Origin: Hymenopus coronatus
Lineage: Eukaryota; Arthropoda; Insecta; Mantodea; Hymenopodidae
Length of the DNA: 64,000 nucleotides
Reading direction: 5' to 3'
Assembly (NCBI GenBank): GCA_030762935.1
Contig: CM060900.1
Span: 432,569,921 to 432,633,920 of the forward strand
This document shows positions 11,063 through 23,513 of the stretch, in pieces. How positions within the stretch are numbered: the first letter of the stretch is position 1; each line of letters begins with the position of its first letter. The notes below the pieces were generated by a model. That model ran no database searches. It was not told where the DNA came from and saw only the letters and a program-made list of their open reading frames with translations. Position numbers and translations under genes: made by a program.

Positions 11063-11945
11063 CATAGCTGAAAAACGGAAAGTCCGTTAAATACCAAGCT
11101 TGGTATTTAAGTTCAATAGCATCCAAGGTTACGATACAAGGATTTTCAAAAAAATCCCTTACCCCTAAATACTCTTTACGTTGAAAAACTTGCGAAAATT
11201 TTTAGTTTCTCAAAAATGGCACTAACAATTTTGAATAAAACATTGCATATTAAAGATATTTACATAAATAAAATATATACCTTGAATTTTCTGGGAGCAG
11301 CCTGTGAAGTCCTCCTTATTCTATGGAATTTTTCTGAACATTGCATAACTGGTAACCGTAAGAAGTAGACATTAACCTACTTGATAAAAAATATATAGCT
11401 CGTTAAGGCTAACAATTTTTGTTGTATACATTTTTTCGTGTAATTGGCCGTTTCTGAGATATTACTTATTATTAGTTTGTTTAAAATGCTAACTTTTCTC
11501 ATAGGGGATCTTGTCAACACCTGGCCACGCAAGGTAACGGATTTCGATCCCATAGCATCCACATTTTAAAACATTTGAATGTCGGTTTAGCCTAGTGTAT
11601 TCCCTTTTTTCCCTTCTACTTATAAGGAACTAAGTAATAAGATCGTTTCTCTAATGTTATCTTGATTAGCATGAAGTAGATAGAAGAATAAGCGTATTAA
11701 CAATAATTTGTTACAGTGATGCAGAGAAAGTCATGTGAATGGAGCACATCAGATGTTTTTTTTTTTTTTCTTTTTGAAGTATGCCGTTTACAGGTATATG
11801 CAGACGCACATGGTCCGTTTTTTTAAAACAGCCCCCCCCCTTTTTTTCTTCTCCGGATCAGGAATTATAAAATACGCAATTTTTGTGAAATTTGTGCATC
11901 GAATTTTAGGATGGAATACATTACTTCTACTTATGCAAAGGACAT
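10870..11945 (+). repeat. R1 interspersed repeat, copy 3
   Basis: Complete R1 landmark series with a long (GT)n tract at 11023-11059, then AAAATCCCTTACCCC, CATTGCATAACTGG and GCAGAGAAAGTCATGTGAATG. The frames at 10880-11126 on the minus strand are read through the CA tract and are not genes. Confidence 0.7.
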
Positions 11946-12673
11946 TGCAGAGAAATTAACAAATTTGTTTTACTATAGGGGACTTTAATAAAGTGCGTTT
12001 TGTGTTGGGAAACTTGTCAAATATAAGAATACTAAACAAAATAACATTACACACGCTAAGTACGCATGGGATATATTACAACACATAAATGTAAGAAGCA
12101 GTAGCGTAGGACACAAACATGCGCACATTATATGATAAAACACAAAACTGAAAAGGTTTCTTGTAATTAGGTAAACTCCTGCAATGCGGCTGAAACAATT
12201 CAAGTTTTTAGAAAAGTAATTAACACGCCATATATCTATTCAATCTGTGTATTTGGTGTGCTGAGCTTCTGGCAAAACGAAATGAAAAATTAAAATTTGT
12301 AGGTATAGGAAAAAGTGGAGGTCATATAATTAGAAATTGCATTGCATATTTTGCAATTTTAAGCCTAACATACCTTCGTTGCTGAAAGTTACGATATTTA
12401 CTTTTGCGACCCCATACCTTTCTTTTCACAGCAAGAGGTCAAAATGTCACCGAAAATAGAGGATTCGAGGCTCTACCAACTATAAAAAATAGACTAAAAA
12501 AATCCGTTTGCGTATTTGTCATTAGAATAACACAAAATCGAAATAAATACCAAACTTGGTATTTAAAATCTGGTTTTCGTAACATGTCCCTCACCTTAAA
12601 CTACCGTTTGATCCTTTTAATGATGGTCTAACTAAAATAAAATATAAAAAAATATGAATTTAGATAATGCTAT

Positions 12674-12676
<3 letters not shown>

Positions 12677-12715
<39 letters not shown>
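12677..12715. repeat. (CA)n microsatellite
   Basis: Uninterrupted dinucleotide run just outside the left inverted arm. Confidence 0.95.
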
Positions 12716-12717
<2 letters not shown>

Positions 12718-12839
12718 GAATGTTAATGAAAAATTCGTGTGAATGCGTCCATAAATTTGTATTATACGCTTAATAAGTATTTATAAGCAGTAATAATTGT
12801 GTGTGCAAGTTAACATTTCTTTCTTTCTTCTGTAGTTCA

Positions 12840-13045
12840 TCGTCCTTTAACCGAAAAGATTATATTTTACTGTGGGTGGGTGAATGAAATGAGTAGCACG
12901 GTACTCAAATCAGTCCGGAATCCATAGAGCTTAAAGTATCTCGGCATTCGTCTTATCAGTATAAAGGAAAACCATGGAAAAACCTGTACTTGGATAACAC
13001 ATTCTAACCTAGATTCGAGCTCGGAATCTCTCAAATGCGAGACAG
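12840..13045 (-). mobile_element. diverged SINE S3 copy (reverse)
   Basis: Recognisable by GAATCCATAGAGCTTAAAGT, TCTCGGCATTCGTCTTATCAG and AACCTAGATTCGAGCTCGG, which correspond in order to the S3 body and B box. It is more decayed than the other copies, so it is probably an older insertion. Confidence 0.55.
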
Positions 13046-13159
13046 ACACTATAAAATGAAAGAATGTTTAAAAAGAAGGTAAACATACAGTACGTACCCA
13101 TGAACATTAACTACCTTCTTAACAAACATGAAGTTGGTAACTTTAAATTAAATGGAGTT

Positions 13160-13432
13160 TTATGGACAGACTTTAACTGCTGTGGTTTTTAATATTCCAG
13201 TCTATATTTTGCGCGAAGGTCACTTAATTTTGCTAAGAGGCCTCTTTATCAGGCTTGAGGTTCTTTTAAGCGTTGCAAAATTACGACACGGAACCACTGG
13301 CTTTACTTTCCTTCTGTAGGAAACCAAGCTCAGGATTTTTATGCCTGAAAATATGCATCGCCCTCTGCCGGGTTTGAACCAGTGACCTTGACCACCAGAG
13401 GAGAGCATGTTACCCCTAGATCACGAAGGATG
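13160..13432 (-). mobile_element. SINE family S4 copy (reverse)
   Basis: Second copy of the S4 family. Shared blocks with 7770-8022 include CTTTAACTGC.GTGGTT, AATTTTGCT..GAGGCC, TATCAGGCTTGAG, AGGATTTTTA.GCC and GCCGGGTTTG. The tRNA-like head at the right end is partly rearranged. The minus-strand frame 13220-13408 lies inside it. Confidence 0.65.
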
Positions 13433-13620
13433 ACAAGCGTGCAAGTAAAAGAATCTGAAAGATATTAAGTAAATAACATATACCCTAAATGCAGTATGCA
13501 TGGGAAATAAAGCAGTGGGTGAAGTAAAATGAAAGCAATATGTTTGGACAATGTGCGACTATCTGCTCCTAAGTGAAGGAAATTATGACCGTAAAAAGGG
13601 ACGTTTTTCTCCCTTCCAGC

Positions 13621-14283
13621 TCAAATGCCATAATCTTCAGATATTGTGGCTAAAAGGGTGGGCAACACCCGTTTTCTTGGCACACCGTTTCTGTATATAA
13701 ATTCGTGAAGGTAGGGCTCGAAGAGCTCCCGTCGCGTCACGAACTGTTTCCTCGGCTTCCTCTTGCAGCGCATCCATACATTTTCTGCGCGCTGAGTGTG
13801 GATGTCGGCGTCGTATGGGTTCACGGAGTTTTCACTGAGTGAATGTAGACACCGCCGTCGCGGTGCCCAATGTTGCCATAAGCAGCCATCTGAAACTATA
13901 TGTGATCCTGGTAGAATATACTGAAGGATCAGCTGCTCCAGTGTGGCAGCCCTTCTGTCAGAAACCTCCACCAGGAAGCACCTTCCACTACGTCGTTCGA
14001 CGCCTCCAAAGGCCCAATGGAATTTTCTCTATTCTCCTCTATGTTACTTTCGATGGAAAAATTGGGCTCGTCAGTCTCTACGATGAGAGGATTACCATTC
14101 TCATCTAAGCCGCCTATGGGAGCAGCATGACGCTCCAAGTGAAGCTGGCATTCCTCCCTACAAAAATTGGCCCAGGCTGTGGCAGTTTGAAACGCGCTGA
14201 TGGTCCTTCTCCCAACCATAAGCAAATTCCATAAGTTATTTAAATGACAGCTTGCTTTGAGCGAAGAACGAGCCTTCCCTCAC
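13621..14283 (-). pseudogene. Merlin/ISXO2-like transposase relic
   Basis: Three minus-strand pieces in order match the DDE transposase of Merlin elements (IS1016/ISXO2-like). First is GSFFAQSKLSF (14242-14283), like the R.GSFF..S.L motif at the family N terminus. The frame 14225-13929 has WANFCREECQLHL, PIGGLDENGNPLIVETDEPNF and the first catalytic Asp (D52 of that frame). The frame 13971-13621 has LEQLILQYILPGSHIVSDGC with the second Asp (D28) and HTQRAENVWMRCKRK with the final Glu (E63), ending with a YLHEFIYR block. The pieces are joined by frameshifts, and the GR.....WVFGG stretch between them is mangled, so it is dead. No convincing terminal repeats were found around it. It lies in the centre of the large inverted repeat. 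Confidence 0.85.
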
Positions 14284-14370
14284 AGATTTTAAGGCTTTGC
14301 ATCTTGTGCAGCACTACCGTTTTCTGTCTGCGTCCCCATTGTACCGTTGACACTGTGCAGTGTTCTTTTT

Positions 14371-14605
14371 AATTTTAAACAGTACCGGAGTATGGTCAGG
14401 GCTCCGGCGCTGTATTCCCTTTTTACATCCCCCCCTCTGTATGATTACTGGTTTTACTGTTCCTTTACACGAACGTATACACATTGCACAAATATATAAC
14501 ACCCATACCCAAGGCGGGACTCGAAACCACGATCCCCTGCCCACGAAGCAACAAAGCGAGACGCCTTAGCGAGCGTGGCCATAGGGACCGGCTTCTTCAG
14601 CAGAA
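14371..14605 (-). mobile_element. SINE family S2 copy (reverse)
   Basis: Plus-strand order: ACAGTACCGGAGT...GGGCTCCGGCGCTGT (tail hairpin), TGATTACTGGTTTTACTG, AACACCCATACCCAAGGCGG, GACTCGAAACCACGATCCCC, then GCGAGCGTGGCCATAGGGACCGGC at the 5' end of the element. This is the most complete S2 head besides 53389-53656. It stands next to the transposase relic. Confidence 0.8.
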
Positions 14606-15187
14606 GCAGTCTTCCAGCCACTCCATGACCTTCATTGGTGTTTCCAGCACCTGAAAGAAATGTTCATAGAAAAAATTCTCTTCTCTAACAGCTGCAACTT
14701 CCATAAGATCGTAAGGTAGAACAATCCACGGTGCAGACCTCGGTTTTCCAGCCATTCTCCACTGATTCGCTTTGAACTGTTACAAAAGACGCACCGGGCG
14801 TTAAACACTACCCCCCGTCCCCTCCCGCCCCCAAAAAGAAGCTTAAGGCAGATTTGACAAAAAGTCAAATGGCAGGCAATGCAGATCCTATGTTATCTCT
14901 TTGATGTCATACTCGAACTTGATCTGTCGTGTAGCACATTCTCAAGCAGAACAGATTAGATAGCACATTCCTCTCACGGCTTTCTTCCTGGTTGCGAATC
15001 AGAGCCTACACCACTGTCACTTTATATGGCGTAAAATTCCAAAGTAACAATTACAATATTGTTTCACAGAAGTAACAAAATTATGTAACCAAAAAGAATA
15101 TGGTGGTGAAATACTAGTGCGTATCGTCCGATATGACCTATACAGTTAAGGGACGTTAAACTTAAAGTTAAAAATAATATTGCTAAT

Positions 15188-15250
15188 GATGATGATGATG
15201 ATAATAATAATAATAATAATAATAATAGTAATAATAATAGTAATAATAAT
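15188..15250. repeat. (GAT)n/(AAT)n microsatellite
   Basis: Compound trinucleotide run. Confidence 0.9.
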
Positions 15251-15353
15251 ACACAAACAACTGTTAATGCTTACAAATTATGTGAATAATTAAATTTTAT
15301 GGACGCATTCACACGACTAACCATCCAAGGTAAATTTACTAAAATTCATTGTG

Positions 15354-15357
<4 letters not shown>

Positions 15358-15404
<47 letters not shown>
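15358..15404. repeat. (AT)n microsatellite
   Basis: Uninterrupted dinucleotide run. Confidence 0.95.
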
Positions 15405-15408
<4 letters not shown>

Positions 15409-17544
15409 GTACTCTCATAAACACGAGTAGCTCATGGACAAATGAATGGGACGCCCAGCAAGGACCGTCCTCCCTGAGATTGTTTGTTCTTCATTTACTA
15501 TTTATTTATAAGGTTTTTCATTACGAAATGACGGGGAGGTACCTTAACTTGCTCTTGCAACCCGTTTTTCTTTTCCTAATTAACTATCACCTGTGGTGAA
15601 ATGTTTCGTGAGAACGGGTGTTTTACACTGCTAAAAAGAAAACGTTCACATAATTTCCTCTGCTCACAACCTCTTACTCTTATATAGCGTATACAGTTTT
15701 CTTATAAAACTAATTTTTCAAACTACGTTTTATTAATCGAGATTAACATTTTACTGAAATATTTTCATTACACTTTCGTTGCAGACAAAGATGGATAGAG
15801 GAAACTAATTCAATAACCATAAGTTAAACGAAACCATATATGCTGGTCTTGAATGTAACACTCTCGATGACATCGTGAGAAACAACAGAATGGCGACAGT
15901 ACTTTTTAAAAACTCTGAAGTATTGAAAGATTCAAACCAATAATAACGGATAGCTCGGAAAAGGCCGATGCCATAAAAAAACTGAATATAAATTATGTGC
16001 TTTATAGGCAGCTAAAAGCTTTATGTAGTACCAACATATTTACCTCTTGTGGTTTACACTTTAACATTATTCGAAATTCTTCCGAATGAAGAGATACTCA
16101 CAGGCAAATCCCAGAAAATTAAAAGTTATAGCTAAATTTTGTTTGCGAAACAAATATGTTTCAAAATCCGCAAGGTCACTTAAATGATAGAACCAACAAA
16201 ATATCTAAATTTTAGTCTGTGGTGGGAGGAAGTTATTGAAAATCTTCGCCTTGCATTTCTGAAATACATTTAAATACCAAAGTTGGCATTTATTGCAGTT
16301 TTCGATTTGAAGTGAAGCTGATGGCAAATACGTAAACGGACTTTTTTTTTTTTTTTTAATCTATTGTTTGATTATTGGTAGGGTCACGAAACGTTTACTT
16401 TCGGTGACATTTCTACCTCTTGCTGAAAAGAAAGGTTTGGAGTCACAAAAGTAAATATCGCAACTTTCAGTAACGTATGTTAGGTTTAAAATTGCAACAT
16501 TAAAAATTGAACAATGCAATCCAAGTAATTACATTAAATTGTGTAATTATATGATCTCCACTGTTTCCTGTACTACAAATTTTATTATTTTCATTTCATT
16601 TCAAGTTCAGCACATCGAATACACAGATATATATGTGGCGTTTTAATTACTTGTCTAAATTATTGAACTGTTTCAGCCACATTGCAGGAGTTTACCTAAT
16701 TAAAAGAAAACTTTTCAGTTTCGTATTTTATCATATAATACGCGCATATTTTAGATTTATGTTTTGTAATATATCTCATGCGTACTTATTGTGTTTAATG
16801 TTTATTTTGTTTAGTATTCTTATATTTGACAAGTTTCCCAACACAAAACGCACTGCGCTTATTTATCACAATCTCTTTTACCTGCTTGAAGTAGAGGCAG
16901 CATTGTATTCCATCCAAATATTCGATTTACAGATTTCACGGAAAATGCATATTTTATACTCCCTGATGCGGAAAAAAGAAGTGTTTTTAAAAAACGGACA
17001 GCAGGTATGTGCATATTGCCTGTGAATAGCATACTTCAAAAAGGAAAAATGCTATAAATACGAAACTTGACATTTTAGTTTACAGCTCCTTACTAATCCC
17101 ATTCTTATAATTTTACAGCAGTATGTAAAGACAAGTATGCCTGCAGTACGTATTTCATAAGTAGGGCTGGGATTTTTAGGTAAATACATATTTTGTTTGC
17201 GTAAAAATACTAACCTTAAGGTTAGCTTAATGCTCCGACATTCACATCAGAGCAAATATTTTAAGTTTTATTGCACATGAACACTCATAGTTTCTGATTT
17301 TAATGTAAATAAATAGTTTTGGATATTCACATAAATTACACAAAAATCGCATAAAGGAAACTTTTCACATATAGTTACAGTAAAGCAACAGCAAATTTAT
17401 TTTTAACAAGTCAACATCAGACTTCTTTGATGCTCAATAACACAGGTCAGATTCTCAATTTGTTATTCATTGCTGGATAAACTGCATATCCGCTTCAATT
17501 TCCTTTTAGTTGGACGAAAATATAAACATTCTGCTCTCTCAAGC

Positions 17545-17626
17545 TACATGACCTGCACGATAAGAACGGGGAATCCTTCCACTGATACATGACCTGCACG
17601 ATAAGAACGGGGAATCCTACCACTGA
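17545..17626. repeat. 41-bp tandem pair
   Basis: ACATGACCTGCACGATAAG and the following AACGGGGAATCC, then ACCACTGAT or TCCACTGAT, occur twice in a row with a period of about 41 bases. Confidence 0.85.
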
Positions 17627-17989
17627 TATGATTGATTATGTTATCCTTTCATAGCCCGCTAGAGAACACACTGATACTGTAGGTCGCCGTTAAATGATGA
17701 AATGGCAATAGAGAACTTGTAGGTACAAGAAAAAGTGGAGATCGTATAATTACACAATTTAATAAAATGTCCTTGGATTGCATTACTCGTTTTTTCATGT
17801 CGCAATTTTAAATCAAACAGGTGTTGCTGAAAGTTTGTAACTTTAGCTTTTGGTACTTCTTTGCACAGCAAGAGGTCGAAATGTCACCCAAAATACATGT
17901 TTCGAGGGTCTAACAATAAAAAAAATTAATGTGTTTCATTAACATGTCTCTCTCTAGCTGTTCCACAAACAAACCTTCCTTACAAATAA

Positions 17990-18735
17990 TTATTTTATGT
18001 ACGTCATGCTAATCTAGATAAACACTGCCAGAATTGGTCTTGATAACTGCTTCTTCACAAGTAGAAGGGAAATAAGGGAATTCACTATGCATAAGCGATA
18101 ATAAGATCTTTAAAAAGTCGCTTGCTATGTGATTGAAGTTCCTTTGTATGACCAGGAGTTGACAAATTCCTGTATGATAAAAGTAAATGTAGTTTAGACT
18201 GAAACCAATACTAATATGGAAAATCTGAGAAACTTGTCAGTTCTACAAAAATTAAAGAAAAAAAAAAAAAAAAGCACACCAGATAAATTATATGTATTGA
18301 CGAAATCTACATTTTATGTGTGGCAATCTTTTGTCTCACGGATTAACCAGTTATGCAAAATCCAATAAAATTCATCCAAAACAATGAGTATTTAGAGGCT
18401 ATTGTTAGAAAATTCAAGATAAACATACATTTTGTCATACAATAACTTTAATGTAAGTACGATATTTTAACCAACATCATTAGAGACATTTTTAAGAAAA
18501 TCAAAATTGTCAACAACTTTTGCATGTCAAGAATAGTTGGATGGGGGAATTTTCTTGAAAAATCTTCATGTCGCATCGAGTTATGCTGCACACACACAAA
18601 CACACACACACACACACACATTTGTCTTATTCAGGGGTTCTCAAAACATATTTCCGATGTAATCTCGGTATTGAATTTTGGGTGGAATACAATACCTTCT
18701 CTATAAACCATGTGCAAAGTACGTGTAGAGAAATG
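17990..18735 (-). repeat. R1 interspersed repeat, copy 4 (reverse)
   Basis: Reverse complement of the R1 landmark series: AGTTATGCAAAATCC, GGGGGAATTTTCTTG, a (CA)n tract at 18590-18620, and GGGTGGAATACAATACCTTC. The frame 18524-18706 reads through this tract and is not a gene. Confidence 0.7.
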
Positions 18736-18808
18736 TAAAAATACTGCAAATACGGAAGTTGATATTTTGGCACGAAATCTGTCAAAAATGCAAACAATTT
18801 ACAGCTCG

Positions 18809-19033
18809 CTCACCTGGGTAGTGTGAAGGTAGCGCGTCAGCCTCACATTCAACAGGTCGCGAGTTCGAATCTCGCTTAGGGTGAGTTACGAGGATACGGT
18901 TTTCTTCGGGGTTCCCTTATCCTGAGCCTGTCGAGTAACTTTAAGCTCCATGGACCCCGAGATCATTTGAGCATCATTACACCAATTTCATTCATAGTCC
19001 GATATGAACAACCGGTTTAAAGGACGTTAAGCT
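18809..19033 (+). mobile_element. SINE family S3 copy
   Basis: Well-preserved copy. The head is CACCTGGGTAGTGTGAAGG then TAGCGCGTCAGCC. The B box lies in GGTCGCGAGTTCGAATCTCG. The body has GGTGAGTTACGAGGATA, CTTTAAGCTCCATGGACCCC, GATCATTTGAGCATC and GTCCGATATGAACAACCGG, ending GGACGTTAAGCTAC. The head and B box resemble a tRNA promoter. The poly-A tail is absent. Confidence 0.85.
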
Positions 19034-19839
19034 ACAGAAGGGGCGGGAGGCGGAAAGCTCATTAGTAATCTCATTCTTTTAGTGCTATAGCAGTAAGTAA
19101 AGACAAGTATGACTGCAGTACATGTTTCAAGAGTTATGGTTTGGTTAGGCTCAAAGGCGTATGAAAAATTATGAGTTTAGTTCCGAGCAACCGATCCTCC
19201 TGGGGGCTGGGCCTTGAAAAGTTTGGAATTCAGACAGAATAAACTTACAACACTAGGCCTGGTTCATTTCTGTAAACAAGTACCCACAACAAAAGCGAGC
19301 GATGAAATATTGCCATTTCAACAAGTTTGATGACTTTAAATCATTCTATTTCCCTTGATCAAACCCTAGAGACTTACCACTGAGTATCCGCAAGTAATCT
19401 TACATTTTTATTGAAAACTGTCATTTAGAATATTATTAAAACTATTACTCCAAATTAACCATTTATTTTGAAATGTATTCTAAAATAATAATGATAATTA
19501 TAATCACAACAGTAATAATGATAGCTACAACTATAATAATAATGGTGATGATTATGATGATAATAATAATTAATAAACTCATATTACCATCGCCGTTAGT
19601 CATTTAAACCACGAGCTTACTGCCACAACGAAAAGTGTTATGAAGTTATTTCTGTAAAAGTTTCTTTTAATTAACATGACGTAGATAGAGAAATAATCTT
19701 TCGTAGGAATAATTTTCAAATGCCAAACAAAAGTGAACGTGTACACACCACACACACACTATCTGTCGGTTTTTTTAACCTCTTCCATTTTGAAACGCAC
19801 GCACATACACTCTCACATTCTGATGGTTAATCTGGAGTG

Positions 19840-20000
19840 ATAGTTTTAATAAAATTCAGACACTCACTCACATGTATACTTCCAGATCGGTGGGGAAATG
19901 GAGTATTAGTAGCTAAAGAAAAACTACCAGCTACAATCTGGAATCGAACCAGGGACCTCCTGGCGAAATACCGTTACTGCAAAACAAATCTAAGTTTCTA
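19840..20000 (-). mobile_element. SINE-like S5 copy (reverse)
   Basis: Minus strand shows GGTCCCTGGTTCGATTCC followed by the body CTAGTTTTTCTTTAGCTAC-like sequence and TTCCCCACCGATCTGG. It is the counterpart of 8400-8560 and of 37320-37480. The plus-strand frame at 19837-20064 is inside this repeat. Confidence 0.45.
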
Positions 20001-20309
20001 TATTTCTTGCCAAAATACACATATCAGTTCGGGGATATTCCGTGTGCAGTTTACGTATGCTTGACTTTAAATTACTTTCTGTGTTTTCACCACAATCAGA
20101 ACATTTCACTTTCCTTTCCCATTACAGACACCACAACGTACTTCCATATGTAGCCATGCATTAAAAGATAACGTTAGCGGCTGGTACCCAGTAGATACAG
20201 TATTCCGATGTTGGTACTCTAGCAGACGGAATAATGTTTAGAGCCGTTGCTCAGAATTACAGAAATTTCTGAAAGTATATATACATAATTATGATAATTT
20301 TACTGTAGG

Positions 20310-20525
20310 CCTACCTGGGTAGTATGGTGGTAGCGTGTCTGCCTGATATTCAACAGGTCGCGAGTTTGAATCTCGCTTATGGTGAGTAACCCGGATAAGG
20401 CTTTTTTTTCGGGTTTTTCCCTTATCCTGAGAAGACAAATGCTGAGTAATTATAAACTCCATGGACCCCGAGATCTTTGTGCATCAATTCATCAATTTCA
20501 TTCATCGTCTGAAATGACCAACCAA
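20310..20525 (+). mobile_element. SINE family S3 copy, subfamily b
   Basis: Starts CCTACCTGGGTAGTATGG then TGGTAGCGTGTCTGCCTG, B box GGTCGCGAGTTTGAATCTCG, and body AACTCCATGGACCCCGAGATC. It differs consistently from the 18809 copy (CTGATATTCAACAGG instead of CTCACATTCAACAGG), so it is a separate insertion. Its duplicate is at 37888-38105. Confidence 0.85.
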
Positions 20526-23129
20526 TTTCCTTCAAATTGGATGAATAATTTGAAATATATAAACTTTATATAACATTTTACTCTGATATTATATTGCATA
20601 ATAAAACTGATGCATTCGCCTCAAATTTTGAGAACTTTGGTTTCAGTTTTTTAAATCAGAGCCTTGAACCACACACAGAAACTTTTATCGGTGATATTTC
20701 AATAATTAACAATACTGAATTTTGACAATTTTAAAGAAGTCTTTATCTCTAAAGTTTATCATTTTTTAAAATGTGTTTCTGAAGAGTGTTCTTGGTGTTA
20801 GCATAATTTTGTTGCCTGTAATATTTCTGGTAAATTTTAGTTCTTTATCAATAACAATTGATACGCTTGGAACATGTTTCAAGTGTGCATATGTAGTTTT
20901 GAGCAAAACGTTGCTTTAGAAAAGAATATGCTGGGAAGCAGGTGTATTGTACGATGTTTAAGTGGATGTAGATCCTGAAGCAAGGGGTAGCAGCTAAATG
21001 TTGATTCCCTACGGATGTTCAAATGTTCCTAAAACTATTTGCCATACAAAGGTTTTCGATTTTAGTCCAAATTTGATTACCAGTGTCCCTTAAGCTTACT
21101 GTATTCCCCTATTCCCATTGTATCTACAAAGAATTATGTATTGAAATCACTCCTGTTAATGCTTATCTTAATTGCTATGAAGTAGAGCGCAGAACGTTTT
21201 TTTAAGAATAATTGTTTGTTGAACAACAGTCTTGTGAATATCTTCCAGGCACAATAAAATTGGTAGGAACATTATATTAGTAACGCAGGTAAGCAGGGGC
21301 ACTGATTAGAGAAAAATGCTACAATCCAAGCAGAAGGAAAAGTTCATATGCACGTCAGAATTTATCTCTGGCTAAATTTCTAAATTCCTGACCTCGACAT
21401 TTGACCCTTTCACCTTAACATTACTGTAAATAGCATACCTAAGCTGCATACTGTTCAGGGACCAGAAGCCAGAATGCACACAACAGATATAGAAAACTTA
21501 CCTTAGGTATTATCAGCCTTTCCAGGCACAGGTACGTGCACATTTTTATGCAAAGTAACAAGTGCAACACTCACCTCGGGTATTTACAACAACCGGCTCG
21601 ATATGACATAGTTTGGTGAACAACAGTAACAAAGTCAGCTTTCACAGAAATCTTAGATCAAACACATCTAGCAAATTCCTGAGAAAGCTGAATTCGTTTC
21701 TGAAATTACGACGCAATGTGTTGACTGCTGCAGCTACTCCTGAAAAATCTGCTGGGCAGTGGGCAAGAGTGAAACATACACCAAGATAGGGAAATTGTAA
21801 AAGTTGTATCAGCAACTGTGACATTTCTAAAATCCACAATTTCAGTCCGATTCATTTGTGATTGAACACTGCAACCCTTTGACGGATGTACTAATGATAA
21901 TCAATCCTCAGTTGATCCCCTTCTCAATATGTTCTTCATTCTGTGCCTCTGAAAATGCATTCCTGTAGTAGATAATCTGTTATAAGCCAGTAGCAATTGC
22001 AAACACATTTAAATACCTTATGAATAGAAACAGGTAAATTATGTAGCAAAATCTCCAAATATTATAAAATGTATATTTGGAGCGGATTAGTTTCAATTGT
22101 TCAAAACAACTTATTTGTAGTTCAATTTAGAAAAAGAACTTAAAAATTGATTTGTCTTTAACTAACACCAGTATCAAAATGTACCCAACGAAAATGAAAC
22201 CTCTTCAAGAATATCGGGCGTTTAATTTCACACTGACGAAGCCGATGTGCTACCTTTAGAAACAGATTTGTGGGCTTTCTTATCATGTACTCAAAGTCAA
22301 CTAATCAAACAACTTGGTACGACATGCACAAACCTTCCAATATCTTACTTAAAATTACTACAGCGCAAAACAAACAAACACTTCAAATCGTGCACTATCT
22401 GAAATTCTCTGTAACAACTGCGCACAACACAATCAAAAAACACGCAATTTTTAGAAAATCTATTTAAATTTAACATCAAAATTGCAGACTTTCTTCAAAA
22501 TTTACTTTTTCTCAAGGAACTAACATAAGTAACTCATTCAACATACAAAATTCTACAAACACCGGCATATATCTTAACATAAATCAAAACTTAATGGAGG
22601 CGCAAAACATAATTTAGTAACCTTCCTACAGATGTATGTTTACGATTTTACAAACCTATTTAGACTCCACTGAAATACGTACTTGGAAGTTTCTGTTGGA
22701 AGACGTAGAATTTCCTACCGATATTAAATCATTTCGACAAAGAACCCAAATTTCCGGTGTTCTAATCTTTATCACTAATCAATTTCCCTTAGAATTGTTG
22801 CAGAATCTGAAAAAGGGCCCCAGAAGCTGTTTCGGTTCTTTCTAACCAACGGAATTAGTCTCCTACGTTCGAAAATATTTTTTTTTGTTGCAAAGCCTAA
22901 CACAAAATTTCCAAAAAAGTCAGCTACCTTTTATTTATCTAGTACACACTACCCTTCCATTCAACAGATCCTATTTTACCATTCTTTCATCAATGTCATT
23001 TCCCTTTTCGGCTTGATGCATTCACTGTGCATCCACCACCAGCGTCTTTTGGAGTCCTGTTTTAGTAAAGACCTGCATGCCACGCAGGCACACCAAGGCG
23101 AATGCATCAAACTAATAGGATTCATGATT
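20526..23129. other. duplicated spacer without recognised gene
   Basis: AT-rich sequence matched at 38106-41107 in copy B. Short frames occur (21642-21839 minus, 22270-22467 plus, 22636-22845 plus) but show no known domain and are not preserved in length or frame in B. Copy B has about 100 extra bases at 39013-39110 and about 300 at 39545-39850 relative to this stretch. Confidence 0.5.
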
Positions 23130-23513
23130 TTTTTTTCGTAGTAGGCTTACCATCCCCATATTTAGGATTGTTACCCCCTAGGACTTACAAGCGAATGCCT
23201 AAGAGTCAAATGCCTGTCGGAGAGCTAGCGACACCTAATATCACAGAATGGAGAACCTGGAGCCAGTGATCGGTTGGTAACCAGGCATTAAGGTGAGAAA
23301 GTAGATAATATAAAATGCAAGCGAAATGGGTGATAGGAAAGATGATTAGCAACTAGTGAAATGAGTGGTGGGGGAAACCGGAGGACCCGGAGAAAACCTA
23401 CCCAAACGCCGCATCGTCCACCACAAATCCCACATGCGGGCGCTTGGGAATCGAACTCGGACCGCCTAGGTGGGAGGGGAGCAGTCTAAACACTGGGCCA
23501 CGCTGCCGTCTTA
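23130..23513 (-). mobile_element. SINE family S1 copy (reverse)
   Basis: Near-full S1 copy read on the minus strand. It has a decayed tRNA-like head (GTGGCCCAGTGTTTAGACTGC), then CCGCCTAGG-type spacer, GAGTTCGATTCCCAAGCGCC, GTGGTGGACGATGCGG, CGGGTCCTCCGGTTTCCCCC, and the 3' part with GTAAGTCCTAGGGGG ending TACGAAAAAAAA. The counterpart in copy B is 41108-41490. Confidence 0.85.

Larger units (their letters stand above)
8240..12560. repeat. left arm of large inverted repeat
   Basis: The order of elements here is the reverse complement of 16230-20280. Matching pairs by eye are 8240-8735 with 19575-20270, 9221-9780 with 19030-19564, the SINE at 9765-9990 with 18809-19033, 9990-10860 with 17990-18800, and 11760-12560 with 16230-17060. 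The left arm has an extra R1 unit (10870-11760) and a TIR element (8746-9211) that the right arm lacks. The arms are imperfect and clearly old. No coding sequence is supported inside. Confidence 0.7.
14606..16229. other. unassigned centre of the inverted repeat
   Basis: No supported gene. It contains a short S3 tail (15126-15160, with GTCCGATATGACC and GGACGTTAAACTTAAAG), a (GAT/TAA)n tract at 15188-15250 and an (AT)n tract at 15358-15404. The remainder shows nothing I recognise. Confidence 0.5.
16230..20280. repeat. right arm of large inverted repeat
   Basis: Reverse-complement counterpart of 8240-12560. The part 16230-17060 mirrors 11760-12560, and 17990-20280 mirrors 8240-10860. The stretch 17060-17780 has no clear partner. 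The outer part of this arm (from about 17780) is also the left end of the tandem segmental duplication, so it exists a third time at 35220-37870. Confidence 0.7.

Noticed and set aside
16633..17025. 130-residue frame with a similar frame at 11985-12203 on the other strand
   Set aside because: The similarity comes from the inverted repeat arms; frames differ in length, are hydrophobic and AT-driven, and contain no domain.
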